5,900 bases of DNA from Geoglobus sp. (GCA_027019885.1 JALUWC010000529.1:1-5900); one strand, 5' to 3'; positions 1 to 5,900 are shown, counted from the first letter of the stretch. Notes: generated from the letters alone by a model not told the origin. Numbers and translations: made by a program.

Positions 1-714
1 TTTTACAGCGATATGATAAAAGACAGCGAGGTGAGAAGCATATGGGATTATTCCTGCATTGTTTTTCCAGGAGGATTTTCTGCTGGTGACTATGTGAGGG
101 CTGGATCCATATTCTCTGCAAGAGCCAAAAGTCTGCTGAAGGAAGACCTTGAGATGTTTATAAGGGAGGGTTATCCCGTGCTCGGGATATGCAATGGATT
201 TCAGGTTCTTGTGGAGCTTGGAGCACTTCCGGGATTTGATGAGGATATGCCAGTTTCTGAAAAACCTGAGATGGCGCTTGCAATAAACACATCAAGCAGA
301 TTTGAGTGCAGGCAGAGCTATTTGAAGCATGAAAATAATGGAAACTGTGTTTTTACATCAAAATACGAAAAGGATGAGATTGTCGTCTTTCCGGTTGCCC
401 ATGCTGAGGGAAAGGTGACTTTTCCGGTTGAAAGAGAGGAAGAATATCTCAGGCTTCTTGAAGAAAATGACCAGATTGTCTTCAGGTACGTTGATTCGGA
501 GGGAAATTATGCCGATTACCCGTGGAATCCAAATGGGAGTTATTCAAATATTGCAGGGGTATGCAATGTCTCAGGAAATGTCTTTGGACTCATGCCCCAT
601 CCTGAGAGGGTTGTGATTCCTTGGCAGCATGCTGACTGGATGAGGAAGGAGAGAAATGAAGGAGATGGCCTGAGGGTTTTCAGAAGCGTTTTGACCTATC
701 TGGAAAAGCTTTAA
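1..714 (+). CDS. purQ: Phosphoribosylformylglycinamidine synthase subunit PurQ, 5'-truncated by the window edge
   Basis: This is the glutaminase subunit of FGAM synthase. It releases ammonia from glutamine for PurL, which with PurS converts FGAR to FGAM in cytoplasmic purine synthesis. The frame is open to base 1, and the Met at base 13 is internal. Archaeal PurQ of this kind is about 260-270 residues and the visible part has 237, so roughly 30 N-terminal residues, including the usual N-terminal GTNC-like motif, lie outside the window. Counting from the Met at base 13, the class I amidotransferase triad is visible: nucleophile Cys60 in VLGICNGFQ, then His196 and Glu198 in LMPHPER. Other family signatures are FPGGFSAGDYVRAG (residues 18-31), PVAHAEGK (127-134) and YPWNPNGS (169-176). 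The stop codon (712-714) lies inside the TATA-like element of the next gene. Identification is secure from the motifs. Confidence 0.96.
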   Translation, partial: FYSDMIKDSEVRSIWDYSCIVFPGGFSAGDYVRAGSIFSARAKSLLKEDLEMFIREGYPVLGICNGFQVLVELGALPGFDEDMPVSEKPEMALAINTSSRFECRQSYLKHENNGNCVFTSKYEKDEIVVFPVAHAEGKVTFPVEREEEYLRLLEENDQIVFRYVDSEGNYADYPWNPNGSYSNIAGVCNVSGNVFGLMPHPERVVIPWQHADWMRKERNEGDGLRVFRSVLTYLEKL

Positions 715-716
715 AT
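702..716 (+). promoter_or_regulatory. Archaeal core promoter (BRE + TATA) for the DUF362 gene
   Basis: A purine-rich BRE-like stretch (GGAAAAG, 702-708) is followed by TTTAAAT (710-716). The centre of the TATA element is 26 nt upstream of the ATG at 739, which is where an archaeal transcript would begin, so a leaderless mRNA is predicted. No Shine-Dalgarno sequence precedes that ATG (the bases before it read TCTCTTTA), in agreement. The element overlaps the last codons and the stop of purQ. Confidence 0.55.
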
Positions 717-738
717 CAATTTTGTCAGTATCTCTTTA

Positions 739-1566
739 ATGATTCTGCTTAGAAAGGTAGAAAGCTACGGGAATGTTGATGAATTTGTGAGAGAGGCATT
801 CGATCTCTTCGCAGTAAAATTTGAAAGTGAGGTGGTTGTGAAGCCGAACTTTCTCCAGTTTGAGGATCCAATGAATGGCTGCATAACCCACCCTGATGTT
901 GTCAGGGCTGTTGCTGAGGTGCTGAGGGAGAATGATCATGATGTGGTTATTGAGGAGGGAGGTTTTTACGAGGATAGCGCTGAAAAATGTTTCAGAGAAT
1001 TTGATCTGGACAAAATTGCAGGATGCGTGAACATAAACAGGCAGAGAATGGTGGAGGTTGATGTGAATGGCAAAGCATTGAAAAAGGCTGAGATGGGCGA
1101 GATAGCCCTGAAAGCCATGGAGTCTCCATTTATCTCCCTTCCAAAAATGAAGGTGCACACCCTCGCAAAGGTGACCATCGGCATAAAAAACAACATGGGT
1201 TTTCTGAAAAAACCGGCTACGTTCATGCACTTCAAGATTCATCAGAAACTTGTTGACCTCCTGCATATTCTCAATCCATCCTTTATCATTGCCGATGGCA
1301 TTGTTGGAGGTGCAAACAGTGAGAGCAACACAGTTCCTGTGAACCACAAAGTTATGGTTGCTGGAGACAATGTCATAGAGGTTGATGCGATATCAGCCCA
1401 TCTGATGGGCTTTGATCCAGAGGAAATCGGGCATATAAGGAAAGCTGCAGAGGAATTCAGCATAGATCTTTCGAAAATTGAGGTTAGGGGTGATAAACCG
1501 GATGAATTGAGGGTGGATTACAGCAGGAATGTAATGGGCAAAATCCTTGGGATGTTTGGCTGGTGA
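739..1566 (+). CDS. DUF362 domain protein of unknown function
   Basis: The 275-residue protein matches the DUF362 family along its whole length. Family features are VVVKPNF (residues 32-38, the conserved KPN), THPDVVRAVAEVL (50-62), the central block LPKMKVHTLAKVTIGIKN (134-151) and IADGIVGG (184-191). It has no signal peptide and no membrane segment, so it is probably cytoplasmic. Many DUF362 proteins carry a C-terminal ferredoxin-like 4Fe-4S domain. This one does not: its only cysteines (48, 84, 96) are scattered and form no CxxCxxC cluster. The biochemical role of the family is not established to my knowledge, and none is assigned here. The ATG at 739 is preferred because a TATA element sits 26 nt upstream, there is no SD, and the conserved fold starts close behind it. 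It lies 24 bp after purQ and 75 bp before moeA on the same strand, but each of these genes seems to have its own promoter. Confidence 0.88.
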   Translation: MILLRKVESYGNVDEFVREAFDLFAVKFESEVVVKPNFLQFEDPMNGCITHPDVVRAVAEVLRENDHDVVIEEGGFYEDSAEKCFREFDLDKIAGCVNINRQRMVEVDVNGKALKKAEMGEIALKAMESPFISLPKMKVHTLAKVTIGIKNNMGFLKKPATFMHFKIHQKLVDLLHILNPSFIIADGIVGGANSESNTVPVNHKVMVAGDNVIEVDAISAHLMGFDPEEIGHIRKAAEEFSIDLSKIEVRGDKPDELRVDYSRNVMGKILGMFGW

Positions 1567-1569
1567 TGC

Positions 1570-1587
1570 ATCCTCAGCAGGATTTTT
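1570..1587 (+). terminator. Short hairpin plus T-run after the DUF362 gene
   Basis: ATCCT (1570-1574) and AGGAT (1579-1583) form a perfect 5-bp stem with a CAGC loop, and the T-run continues to 1587. It starts 4 nt after the DUF362 stop codon. Archaea mostly terminate on the oligo-T tract itself and the stem is short, so the T-run may be the working part. This would separate the DUF362 transcript from moeA. Confidence 0.45.
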
Positions 1588-1604
1588 CAAATTCCGTCAC
1601 AGGC

Positions 1605-1619
1605 AGGAGAGGTTTTAAA
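1605..1619 (+). promoter_or_regulatory. Archaeal core promoter (BRE + TATA) for moeA
   Basis: A purine-rich AGGAGAGG (1605-1612) is followed by TTTTAAA (1613-1619), centred 26 nt upstream of the moeA ATG. With normal archaeal spacing, transcription would begin at or very near the start codon. This conflicts with the good ribosome-binding-like sequence just before the ATG, which would then not be in the mRNA. Confidence 0.5.
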
Positions 1620-1634
1620 GGGGTTGGATTAAAG

Positions 1635-1641
1635 GGGGATC
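1635..1641 (+). promoter_or_regulatory. Possible Shine-Dalgarno site for moeA
   Basis: GGGGATC directly precedes the ATG and matches GGTGATC, the sequence complementary to the archaeal 16S rRNA 3' end, at 6 of 7 bases. It supports the start at 1642. Whether it is transcribed depends on the true transcription start (see the promoter at 1605-1619). Confidence 0.35.
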
Positions 1642-3249
1642 ATGCGGAGGTTGATTGAAGCCGAGCATGCAAAGGAGATTCTGAATGAGGTGAGAATAGA
1701 TTACGATACGGTCAGGCTTCCAGTTCATCAGGCAGTTGGGATGGTTCTGGCTGAGAACGTCTTTTCTCCGATAAACATACCCCCTTTCAGAAGATCCACA
1801 AGAGATGGTTTTGCTCTGATAAGCGAGGATGTTACCACAGCTGATGAAAGAAATCCAGCGAGACTTGAAATAGCAGGGAAGATTGAGGCAGGAGAGTATA
1901 GAAGCGTCAGAGTTGATCATGGCATGGCAGTTGAGGTTGCAACGGGGGCTGTGATGCCTGAGAATGCAGATTCAGTTGTTATGGTCGAGAACACATCTGT
2001 GAGAGATGGTTTTGTTTATGTGAAAAAGGCAGTCAGCCCAGGAGAAAACGTCATGGAGGAAGGCTCGGATGTTGCAGTAGGAGAAATTCTCGCAAAGGAG
2101 GGAAACATTCTTGACACTCTGAAAACGGGTCTCCTTGCAGGAGCTGGCATAAATGAAGTCAGGGTTAAGGAGATGAGAGTGGGTATCCTCTCAACTGGAA
2201 ATGAACTGCTCATGCCCGGAGACAGGATCGAGCCTGGAAGGATATACGACGTGAACAGCTTCACTCTGTACTCTGAGTTAAAGAAATTCGGTGCAACTCC
2301 GGTTCTTCTTGGAATCGCAAGGGATGATGAGGATGAGATGCTGGCAAAGCTTGAGAAGGGTTTGAGTGAATGTCATGCCGTCATAACCTCAGGCTCAACC
2401 TCAGCGGGAAAAGGGGACATTCTGTACAGAATTGTCGAATCAGAAGGCGAGATGGTATTTCATGGTGTGAGGGTTAAGCCGGGAAAGCCATTCTTCTTTG
2501 GCATTATCAATGAAAAGCCCGTTTTTGGGCTTCCGGGATTTCCCACATCATGCCTTACAATATTTATGGAGTTTGTGGCGGATGTCATAGCCAGAAATCT
2601 TGGCTACAGGCTTGAAAAAAGAAAGGCGAGGGGGAGGCTTGCCAAGAGAATATTTTCTGAGGGAAGGAGAGAGCTGATGCCTGTTGCTGTCGTGAGGGAC
2701 AGAGTGTTTCCTGTTGAAAAGGGATCTGGAGCGATAACATCATTGAGTGAGGCGTCAGGCTATATCGAGATTGAGGAGGGAGAGGAGATTGTCGAGAGGG
2801 GGGTGGAGAGAGAGGTGACACTTTTTGGTAAAACATATGATATCGCTGTTGGAGGGCTCGACATTCATGAGCTTGTTGAATGGAATGCTGATGTTAAAAG
2901 ACTGACCGCAGATCCAGATCTTGCAAGACTGGAGTTCATGAGTGGCAATCTTGACGCAGTCTTTTACCCTGATGAGACATTCTCAATCCCATATGGATTT
3001 TATGGAAAAAAGGGAAGAACTGGAGCTGTAAAGGGCTATGGCATTCAGGCAGACGTTTACGCAAAGAGTCACATCCATCTGCTTGGTATGCTAAGGATTG
3101 GAGTTGTTGATGGAATCTACGTTCTTGAGCCATTTGGAGAGAGATTGGGAATCGAAACTGAGGTTGAGGATGAGGTGGGAGTGGGATTTGACTCCGCTGA
3201 ACATCTGAAAGAGAGTATTGAAGGTTACCTGAAGCGTTTCAAAAAGTAG
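1642..3249 (+). CDS. moeA: MoeA-type molybdopterin molybdotransferase with C-terminal extension
   Basis: MoeA inserts molybdate, or in many hyperthermophilic archaea probably tungstate, into adenylated molybdopterin in the last step of cofactor synthesis in the cytoplasm. The 535-residue product has the full MoeA core (about 1-400). Motifs are PPFRRSTRDGFAL (47-59, equivalent of the RSxMDGYA motif, Asp55), TGAVMPENADSVV (101-113), GILSTGNEL (181-189, Glu188), DVNSF (203-207), SGSTSAGKGD (250-259, ending in the conserved Asp259), VKPGKPFFFG (278-287) and GLPGFPTS (296-303). SGS replaces the commoner SGG. MoeA domain IV fits about 325-395. Residues about 401-535 are an extra region. Archaeal MoeA proteins often carry a periplasmic-binding-protein-like (LysR-substrate/PBP) domain here, and VGGLDIHEL followed by LARLEFMSGNLDAVF looks like a reduced form of it. 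The total is about 85-100 residues shorter than usual fusions. The gene overlaps the convergent PLD gene by 25 bp. Function of the core is secure; the tail assignment is tentative. Confidence 0.93.
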   Translation: MRRLIEAEHAKEILNEVRIDYDTVRLPVHQAVGMVLAENVFSPINIPPFRRSTRDGFALISEDVTTADERNPARLEIAGKIEAGEYRSVRVDHGMAVEVATGAVMPENADSVVMVENTSVRDGFVYVKKAVSPGENVMEEGSDVAVGEILAKEGNILDTLKTGLLAGAGINEVRVKEMRVGILSTGNELLMPGDRIEPGRIYDVNSFTLYSELKKFGATPVLLGIARDDEDEMLAKLEKGLSECHAVITSGSTSAGKGDILYRIVESEGEMVFHGVRVKPGKPFFFGIINEKPVFGLPGFPTSCLTIFMEFVADVIARNLGYRLEKRKARGRLAKRIFSEGRRELMPVAVVRDRVFPVEKGSGAITSLSEASGYIEIEEGEEIVERGVEREVTLFGKTYDIAVGGLDIHELVEWNADVKRLTADPDLARLEFMSGNLDAVFYPDETFSIPYGFYGKKGRTGAVKGYGIQADVYAKSHIHLLGMLRIGVVDGIYVLEPFGERLGIETEVEDEVGVGFDSAEHLKESIEGYLKRFKK

Positions 3250-4610
3250 AATCCAAGGAGAAATGCGATGCCAAGAAGAGTGAGAGATACAGCTGGTGAT
3301 ATCTCGCTTTTCCTTTCCCAGTCACTTTCAAACACACCTTTCATGAAATCGCTTACTTTTTCGCCATCAATTACAATTGCAAGCTCTCTGTTAAGCTTGA
3401 GACCATATTTATTGAAGTTGGCGGATGTTATCAGAACTTTCCCCTCTGTTATCATGTACTTTCCATGAATCTGATCAAATTCAGGAGAGGTGGTGAGTTT
3501 GGCAGAAACATTTGGAATTGAGTTCAGGAATTCTGCAGTTTTTCTGTTTCTTTCATAGTCGTTCAGCATAACTCTTATTTTGACTCCCCTCTTGGATGCA
3601 TTCAGAATGGCGCTGAGCAAAGGTGATCTGGAGGTAAACCAGTCAAAATGCATGTAAGGGACTGTTATGTACAGAAATCCCTTGGAACTTTCAATGAAAT
3701 TGAAAATCGGATTTGAGTCAGGCATGACATAAAGCGATACATTTCCCTCAAACTCAATATATCTGCCTTTTCCCTCTCTGTAATCTTCTTTCAGGTTTGA
3801 AACAGAAGATGGCTCTTTTTCAAACTTCAAATCGTATTTAAAGAGATCTCTCAGCAGTTTGGCAGATCTCTGGCCTTTGTATTCCACTATGACTCCTCTG
3901 TTGTCCCACTTCCAGTTTTCTGTTGTTATTGTAACTCTGTCATCATCCAGGACGGCATACTTGTAGTGAAAATTTCTGTATGATCCCTCCAGAAAATGAA
4001 ATCTGTATTTCTCGCTCAGAGCAATCTCCTCAGCAGGAATGCCCCCTGCTGGACTGGCATCAACTGCAAAGCTGAAATTCCCGTGAAATACGTCTCTCGT
4101 GACTGTGTAGGAGGCAACGTATCCGCTTCCGTCAATGATGTAGCTGGCTGGTGTGATAATTATTCTGCCTTTGACAAATTCCCTGACAGGCTTGAAGCTG
4201 CTCCAGTCCTCATATCTGAAATCCCAGCCCGAATCTGGGTTAAAGTAGTAAACCACGCCCTCATCCCTGAACATCTTTTCCCAGCTGAAACTTACCTGCT
4301 TTTCTTCACAGAGCAAAGCTATCTCCTCACCTCTGTTGCTCAGCCTTATTCCCTCAAAATCAGGTTTGAAGCCGTAATAATTGAAGAAGGCCGTTGCATT
4401 GTTTGCTATGTAGCTTACACCCTTCGAAAGATTGAATTCACTCTCGAAATCTGTCAGGGTGCATGAGTTCTCGCAGTAAACCTTAACATATTCCCTTGAG
4501 TCATCTCCGTAGGGGTTTGGGAGAACCTCAAGTATCTGGCAGGCAGCTGATGGAGAAATGAATAAGATTGAGACAAGTATGAGGACAAGAAATTTTTCAG
4601 GATAGCTCAT
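3225..4610 (-). CDS. Secreted, membrane-anchored lamin-tail/phospholipase D-like protein
   Basis: The 461-residue protein begins with a signal peptide (hydrophobic 7-19, then PSAAC with Cys24 in a lipobox-like setting). Residues about 25-105 resemble a lamin-tail domain: [19 protein letters not shown] at the start and [12 protein letters not shown] (89-100) at the end. Two phospholipase-D catalytic motifs follow. HKD1 has His215, Lys217, Asp222 and Asn232 ([10 protein letters not shown]); HKD2 has His382, Lys384 and Asn398 ([10 protein letters not shown]), with Glu389 in place of the usual Asp. Residues 437-455 form a C-terminal membrane helix followed by a basic KRFR tail, so the body should face outside the cell. 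Cys46 and Cys50 could form a disulfide. PLD folds include lipases, nucleases and transferases. Lamin-tail domains often accompany extracellular nucleases, so an external nuclease is one guess, but the substrate is unknown. Its start lies within the end of mptA, which suggests translational coupling. Confidence 0.85.
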   Translation of the reverse strand: MSYPEKFLVLILVSILFISPSAACQILEVLPNPYGDDSREYVKVYCENSCTLTDFESEFNLSKGVSYIANNATAFFNYYGFKPDFEGIRLSNRGEEIALLCEEKQVSFSWEKMFRDEGVVYYFNPDSGWDFRYEDWSSFKPVREFVKGRIIITPASYIIDGSGYVASYTVTRDVFHGNFSFAVDASPAGGIPAEEIALSEKYRFHFLEGSYRNFHYKYAVLDDDRVTITTENWKWDNRGVIVEYKGQRSAKLLRDLFKYDLKFEKEPSSVSNLKEDYREGKGRYIEFEGNVSLYVMPDSNPIFNFIESSKGFLYITVPYMHFDWFTSRSPLLSAILNASKRGVKIRVMLNDYERNRKTAEFLNSIPNVSAKLTTSPEFDQIHGKYMITEGKVLITSANFNKYGLKLNRELAIVIDGEKVSDFMKGVFESDWERKSEISPAVSLTLLGIAFLLGFYFLKRFR

Positions 4611-5514
4611 CTCTCAGCTCTCCCATTGTGGCGGTTCTCTCAGCAATCACATCATGCTGGTGTATGCTTTCCTCATTGATCTGTCTGAAATATATTCTGA
4701 CATCATCTGGGGCTGATGTGAAGGTTTCCACAGCCTTTTTTGCCATGAGCCTTACAGCATCCTCAACGAATCTGGGGTTGAGATGGGCTTCTTTGACAAC
4801 CTCAAGCTCATCCTCCCGTTTGAGAATCTCGTATATTTCGTAGCTCATGCCTGACTTGGCTATTTCAATTATATCCTCAATTCTCGGTCTGAAGTCATCT
4901 CCCACCTCAACCTTCACAAAACCCTTCCCTCTCTGATTGTGAGTTGCGAAGGGAATTGACTTCATGATCTTCGAGATTTTGTCTGGAGAGATTCCCATCT
5001 CCTCAAGCTTCTCTGCGGAATATGCCTTTATGAGCTCCTGAGCGCATGGACAGGCTGTAATCCCATGAACTTCGGCACCAATGTAAACCCTCTTCTCTCC
5101 ATTTCTCCACTTCACAGCCTCGCTTAGAATCATTATAACCTCCTGTGTTTGCTGGTTTGAGGAAGGAGTTTTTTTTCTCAGGATGTACTCGGCATCCATC
5201 AGAACCTCTGCCTTTGTTGCGTAGTCATGCCTTTTAAGCAGTTCGTCAACTATTCTTATGTTCAGATCCTCTATATTCTCGATGGGTTCTTTAACAAGAT
5301 TTTCAATAACCTCATCCACAGCCTCAAAGTTTCTGCTGAGATTAACGCCCTTTCTTGTTGATGGAAGATCAACATAAACGTCAAAGGTTGCGATGAGAAT
5401 CACGGGCCTTTTGCCTGCTCTCTTGACCTGAACAAGCTTTCTGATCCCTTTAGCCCCGACCCTGCTCAGGCCGATCTCAACATCGGGTTTTGAAAGCTGA
5501 ACGTCTGGTAGCAT
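4597..5514 (-). CDS. mptA: GTP cyclohydrolase IV (MptA), first step of methanopterin-type pterin synthesis
   Basis: MptA is an Fe(II)-dependent enzyme that converts GTP to 7,8-dihydroneopterin 2',3'-cyclic phosphate, committing GTP to tetrahydromethanopterin synthesis in the cytoplasm. It belongs to the FolE2/MptA family. From the chosen start the protein has 305 residues, the usual family size. Motifs are [20 protein letters not shown] at the N-terminus, [21 protein letters not shown] (44-64), [13 protein letters not shown] (148-160, with the active-site CPC cysteines 155 and 157), ATHNQRGKG (190-198) and [12 protein letters not shown] (282-293) near the C-terminus. The frame also extends upstream to an ATG at 5586, adding 24 residues. 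I prefer 5514 because the added stretch is not family-like, it covers a TATA element, and that element is placed for a transcript beginning at 5514. The gene heads a pair with the PLD gene (14 bp overlap). Confidence 0.95.
   Translation of the reverse strand: MLPDVQLSKPDVEIGLSRVGAKGIRKLVQVKRAGKRPVILIATFDVYVDLPSTRKGVNLSRNFEAVDEVIENLVKEPIENIEDLNIRIVDELLKRHDYATKAEVLMDAEYILRKKTPSSNQQTQEVIMILSEAVKWRNGEKRVYIGAEVHGITACPCAQELIKAYSAEKLEEMGISPDKISKIMKSIPFATHNQRGKGFVKVEVGDDFRPRIEDIIEIAKSGMSYEIYEILKREDELEVVKEAHLNPRFVEDAVRLMAKKAVETFTSAPDDVRIYFRQINEESIHQHDVIAERTATMGELRDELS
4618..4623 (-). promoter_or_regulatory. Shine-Dalgarno site for the PLD gene, inside mptA
   Basis: Reading on the minus strand, GGAGAG lies 7 nt before the ATG at 4610-4608, inside the last codons of mptA. 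It supports this start and translation from the mptA mRNA. It contrasts with the upstream genes, whose starts lack SD sequences and look leaderless, as expected for a downstream gene of an operon. Confidence 0.5.
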
Positions 5515-5537
5515 CACATAAGGACTTTTTCTGCTGT

Positions 5538-5553
5538 GATATAAACCTTTGTG
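5538..5553 (-). promoter_or_regulatory. Archaeal core promoter (BRE + TATA) for mptA
   Basis: On the minus strand CACAAAGG (5553-5546) is followed by TTTATATC (5545-5538), the strongest TATA match in the window. Its centre is about 28 nt upstream of the ATG at 5514. No SD lies between it and that ATG, so a leaderless transcript is predicted. The promoter should drive mptA and the overlapping PLD gene. Confidence 0.65.
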
Positions 5554-5635
5554 ATTTTTACATGCCGTGTCTTTTCCCGAAATCATTTCCCACTCTAACC
5601 AATACCGATTTGAAACATAGCGAGAAAGCGGTAAA

Positions 5636-5776
5636 ATGACATTCAGAGAAAAAGAGAAAGGAATCCTCCCAGAACTCCTGTATATGTCAACGCTCAGTTT
5701 GAGCAGTAATGTAACATCTTGGACTTTTCTGGAAGTTTATTGTGATAAGTCAGAAATGCTTTCAGAAACTTTTTAG
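5636..5776 (+). CDS. Possible 46-residue small ORF, unrecognised
   Basis: An ATG at 5636 opens a 46-codon frame ending in TAG at 5774-5776, divergent from mptA. The product starts [17 protein letters not shown], with a charged N-terminus and no membrane segment. I recognise no family. There is no convincing SD (GCGGT lies 3 nt before the ATG) and no clear TATA element 26 nt upstream. A frame of this length is expected by chance, so it is listed mainly because the gap otherwise lacks genes. Confidence 0.15.
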   Translation: MTFREKEKGILPELLYMSTLSLSSNVTSWTFLEVYCDKSEMLSETF

Positions 5777-5791
5777 TTGCTTGCGGAGAGT

Positions 5792-5797
5792 AAAAAA
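5792..5797 (-). terminator. T6 tract, possible terminator of a minus-strand gene from beyond the right edge
   Basis: On the minus strand this is CCTTTTTTACTC, an uninterrupted run of six T, about 26 nt after the TAA that ends the open frame at the right edge. Oligo-T tracts are the main archaeal termination signal. It makes sense only if that edge frame is a real gene. Confidence 0.25.
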
Positions 5798-5822
5798 GGA
5801 ATGGTCACAACAATGCACGTCT

Positions 5823-5900
5823 TTATAATACTCGTGTTTCTGCTTTCCAGCTACGATAGCATTTCATAGCAGTTTCAAGCGGTTTGAAGACTTCATCCTC
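5823..5900 (-). CDS. Possible 3' end (25 codons) of an unknown gene cut by the right edge
   Basis: The minus strand is open from base 5900 to a TAA at 5825-5823, giving 25 residues that begin EDEVFKPLETAMKCYRSWK. The residue mix is protein-like and a T6 tract follows, as expected after an archaeal gene. I recognise no family. A 25-codon open frame running off an edge is common by chance (roughly one frame in three), so support is weak. A competing 22-residue hydrophobic frame lies on the plus strand at 5801-5869. Confidence 0.28.
   Translation of the reverse strand, partial: EDEVFKPLETAMKCYRSWKAETRVL

Larger units (their letters stand above)
5554..5822. other. Intergenic stretch upstream of mptA with no confident gene
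   Basis: No known protein or RNA is recognisable here. It is AT-richer than the genes and contains three minor items: a 5-bp perfect hairpin GCTCA-GTT-TGAGC (5692-5704), two copies of TCAGAAA 12 bp apart (5750-5756 and 5762-5768), and a run of six A (5792-5797). The hairpin is not followed by a T-run on either strand. The first part (5554-5586) is the in-frame upstream extension of mptA, which I judge not to be translated. Confidence 0.6.

Noticed and set aside
736..1347. 203-residue minus-strand ORF opposite the DUF362 gene
   Set aside because: The plus strand carries conserved DUF362 motifs throughout. The minus product is rich in His, Phe and Cys, as antisense frames of this genome would be.
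3996..4466. 156-residue plus-strand ORF opposite the PLD gene
   Set aside because: It is a shadow: the minus strand there encodes a clear family protein, and the plus product has no recognisable domain or promoter.
5692..5704. Perfect 5-bp hairpin GCTCA-GTT-TGAGC as a terminator or operator
   Set aside because: No T-run follows on either strand, no second copy is seen, and a 5-bp stem of this kind is common by chance.
5750..5768. Direct repeats of TCAGAAA 12 bp apart as a regulator site
   Set aside because: There are only two 7-bp copies, far (over 200 bp) from the mptA promoter and next to no known start.
5822..5829. TATA-like TTTATAAT on the plus strand as a promoter
   Set aside because: No start codon occurs on the plus strand between it and the window end, and the same bases form the end of a possible minus-strand frame.
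5874..5888. Inverted repeat TTCAA-GCGGT-TTGAA at the right edge, considered as part of a CRISPR repeat or IS end
   Set aside because: It is a single copy with no regular spacing, no terminal repeat partner and no transposase. It also lies in a possible coding frame.
5740..5900. C/D box small RNA
   Set aside because: GTGATAA- and GATGAA-like stretches are present, but no properly placed CTGA D box accompanies them on either strand.

Overview
The window looks like chromosomal DNA from a euryarchaeon, most probably of the Archaeoglobales or a near relative. Four things point there. It has a GTP cyclohydrolase IV (MptA) for methanopterin-type folate. It has a MoeA with the extra C-terminal region usual in archaea. 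Its PurQ is of the long archaeal type. Its core promoters are archaeal BRE/TATA elements about 26-28 nt upstream of start codons. Base composition is moderate (mid-40s % GC by eye). Assignment below order level is not possible from this sequence.

Layout, left to right. Positions 1-714 (+) are the 3' part of purQ, the glutaminase subunit of FGAM synthase, whose start is outside the window. Positions 739-1566 (+) encode a DUF362 protein with its own promoter overlapping the purQ stop codon. A short hairpin and T-run follow. Positions 1642-3249 (+) encode a MoeA-type molybdopterin molybdotransferase with an about 135-residue C-terminal extension. Converging on it, and overlapping it by 25 bp, is a minus-strand pair: mptA (stop 4597, best start 5514), followed by a secreted, membrane-anchored protein (4610-3225) with a lamin-tail-like region and two phospholipase-D HKD motifs. 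The start of the PLD gene lies inside the end of mptA (14 bp overlap). From about 5554 to the right edge there is no convincing gene. That stretch holds the mptA promoter, small low-confidence reading frames, and perhaps the last 25 codons of an unknown minus-strand gene.

The genes do not form one pathway. PurQ serves purine synthesis, whose product GTP is the substrate of MptA and also the precursor of the pterin part of molybdenum/tungsten cofactor. MoeA finishes that cofactor and MptA starts the methanopterin-type one, so a loose pterin-cofactor theme is visible, but linkage by regulation is only inference. I see no transposase, CRISPR array, tRNA or rRNA, and no clear new multi-gene system. 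The most unusual items are the lamin-tail/PLD ectoprotein coupled to mptA and the short C-terminal region on MoeA.
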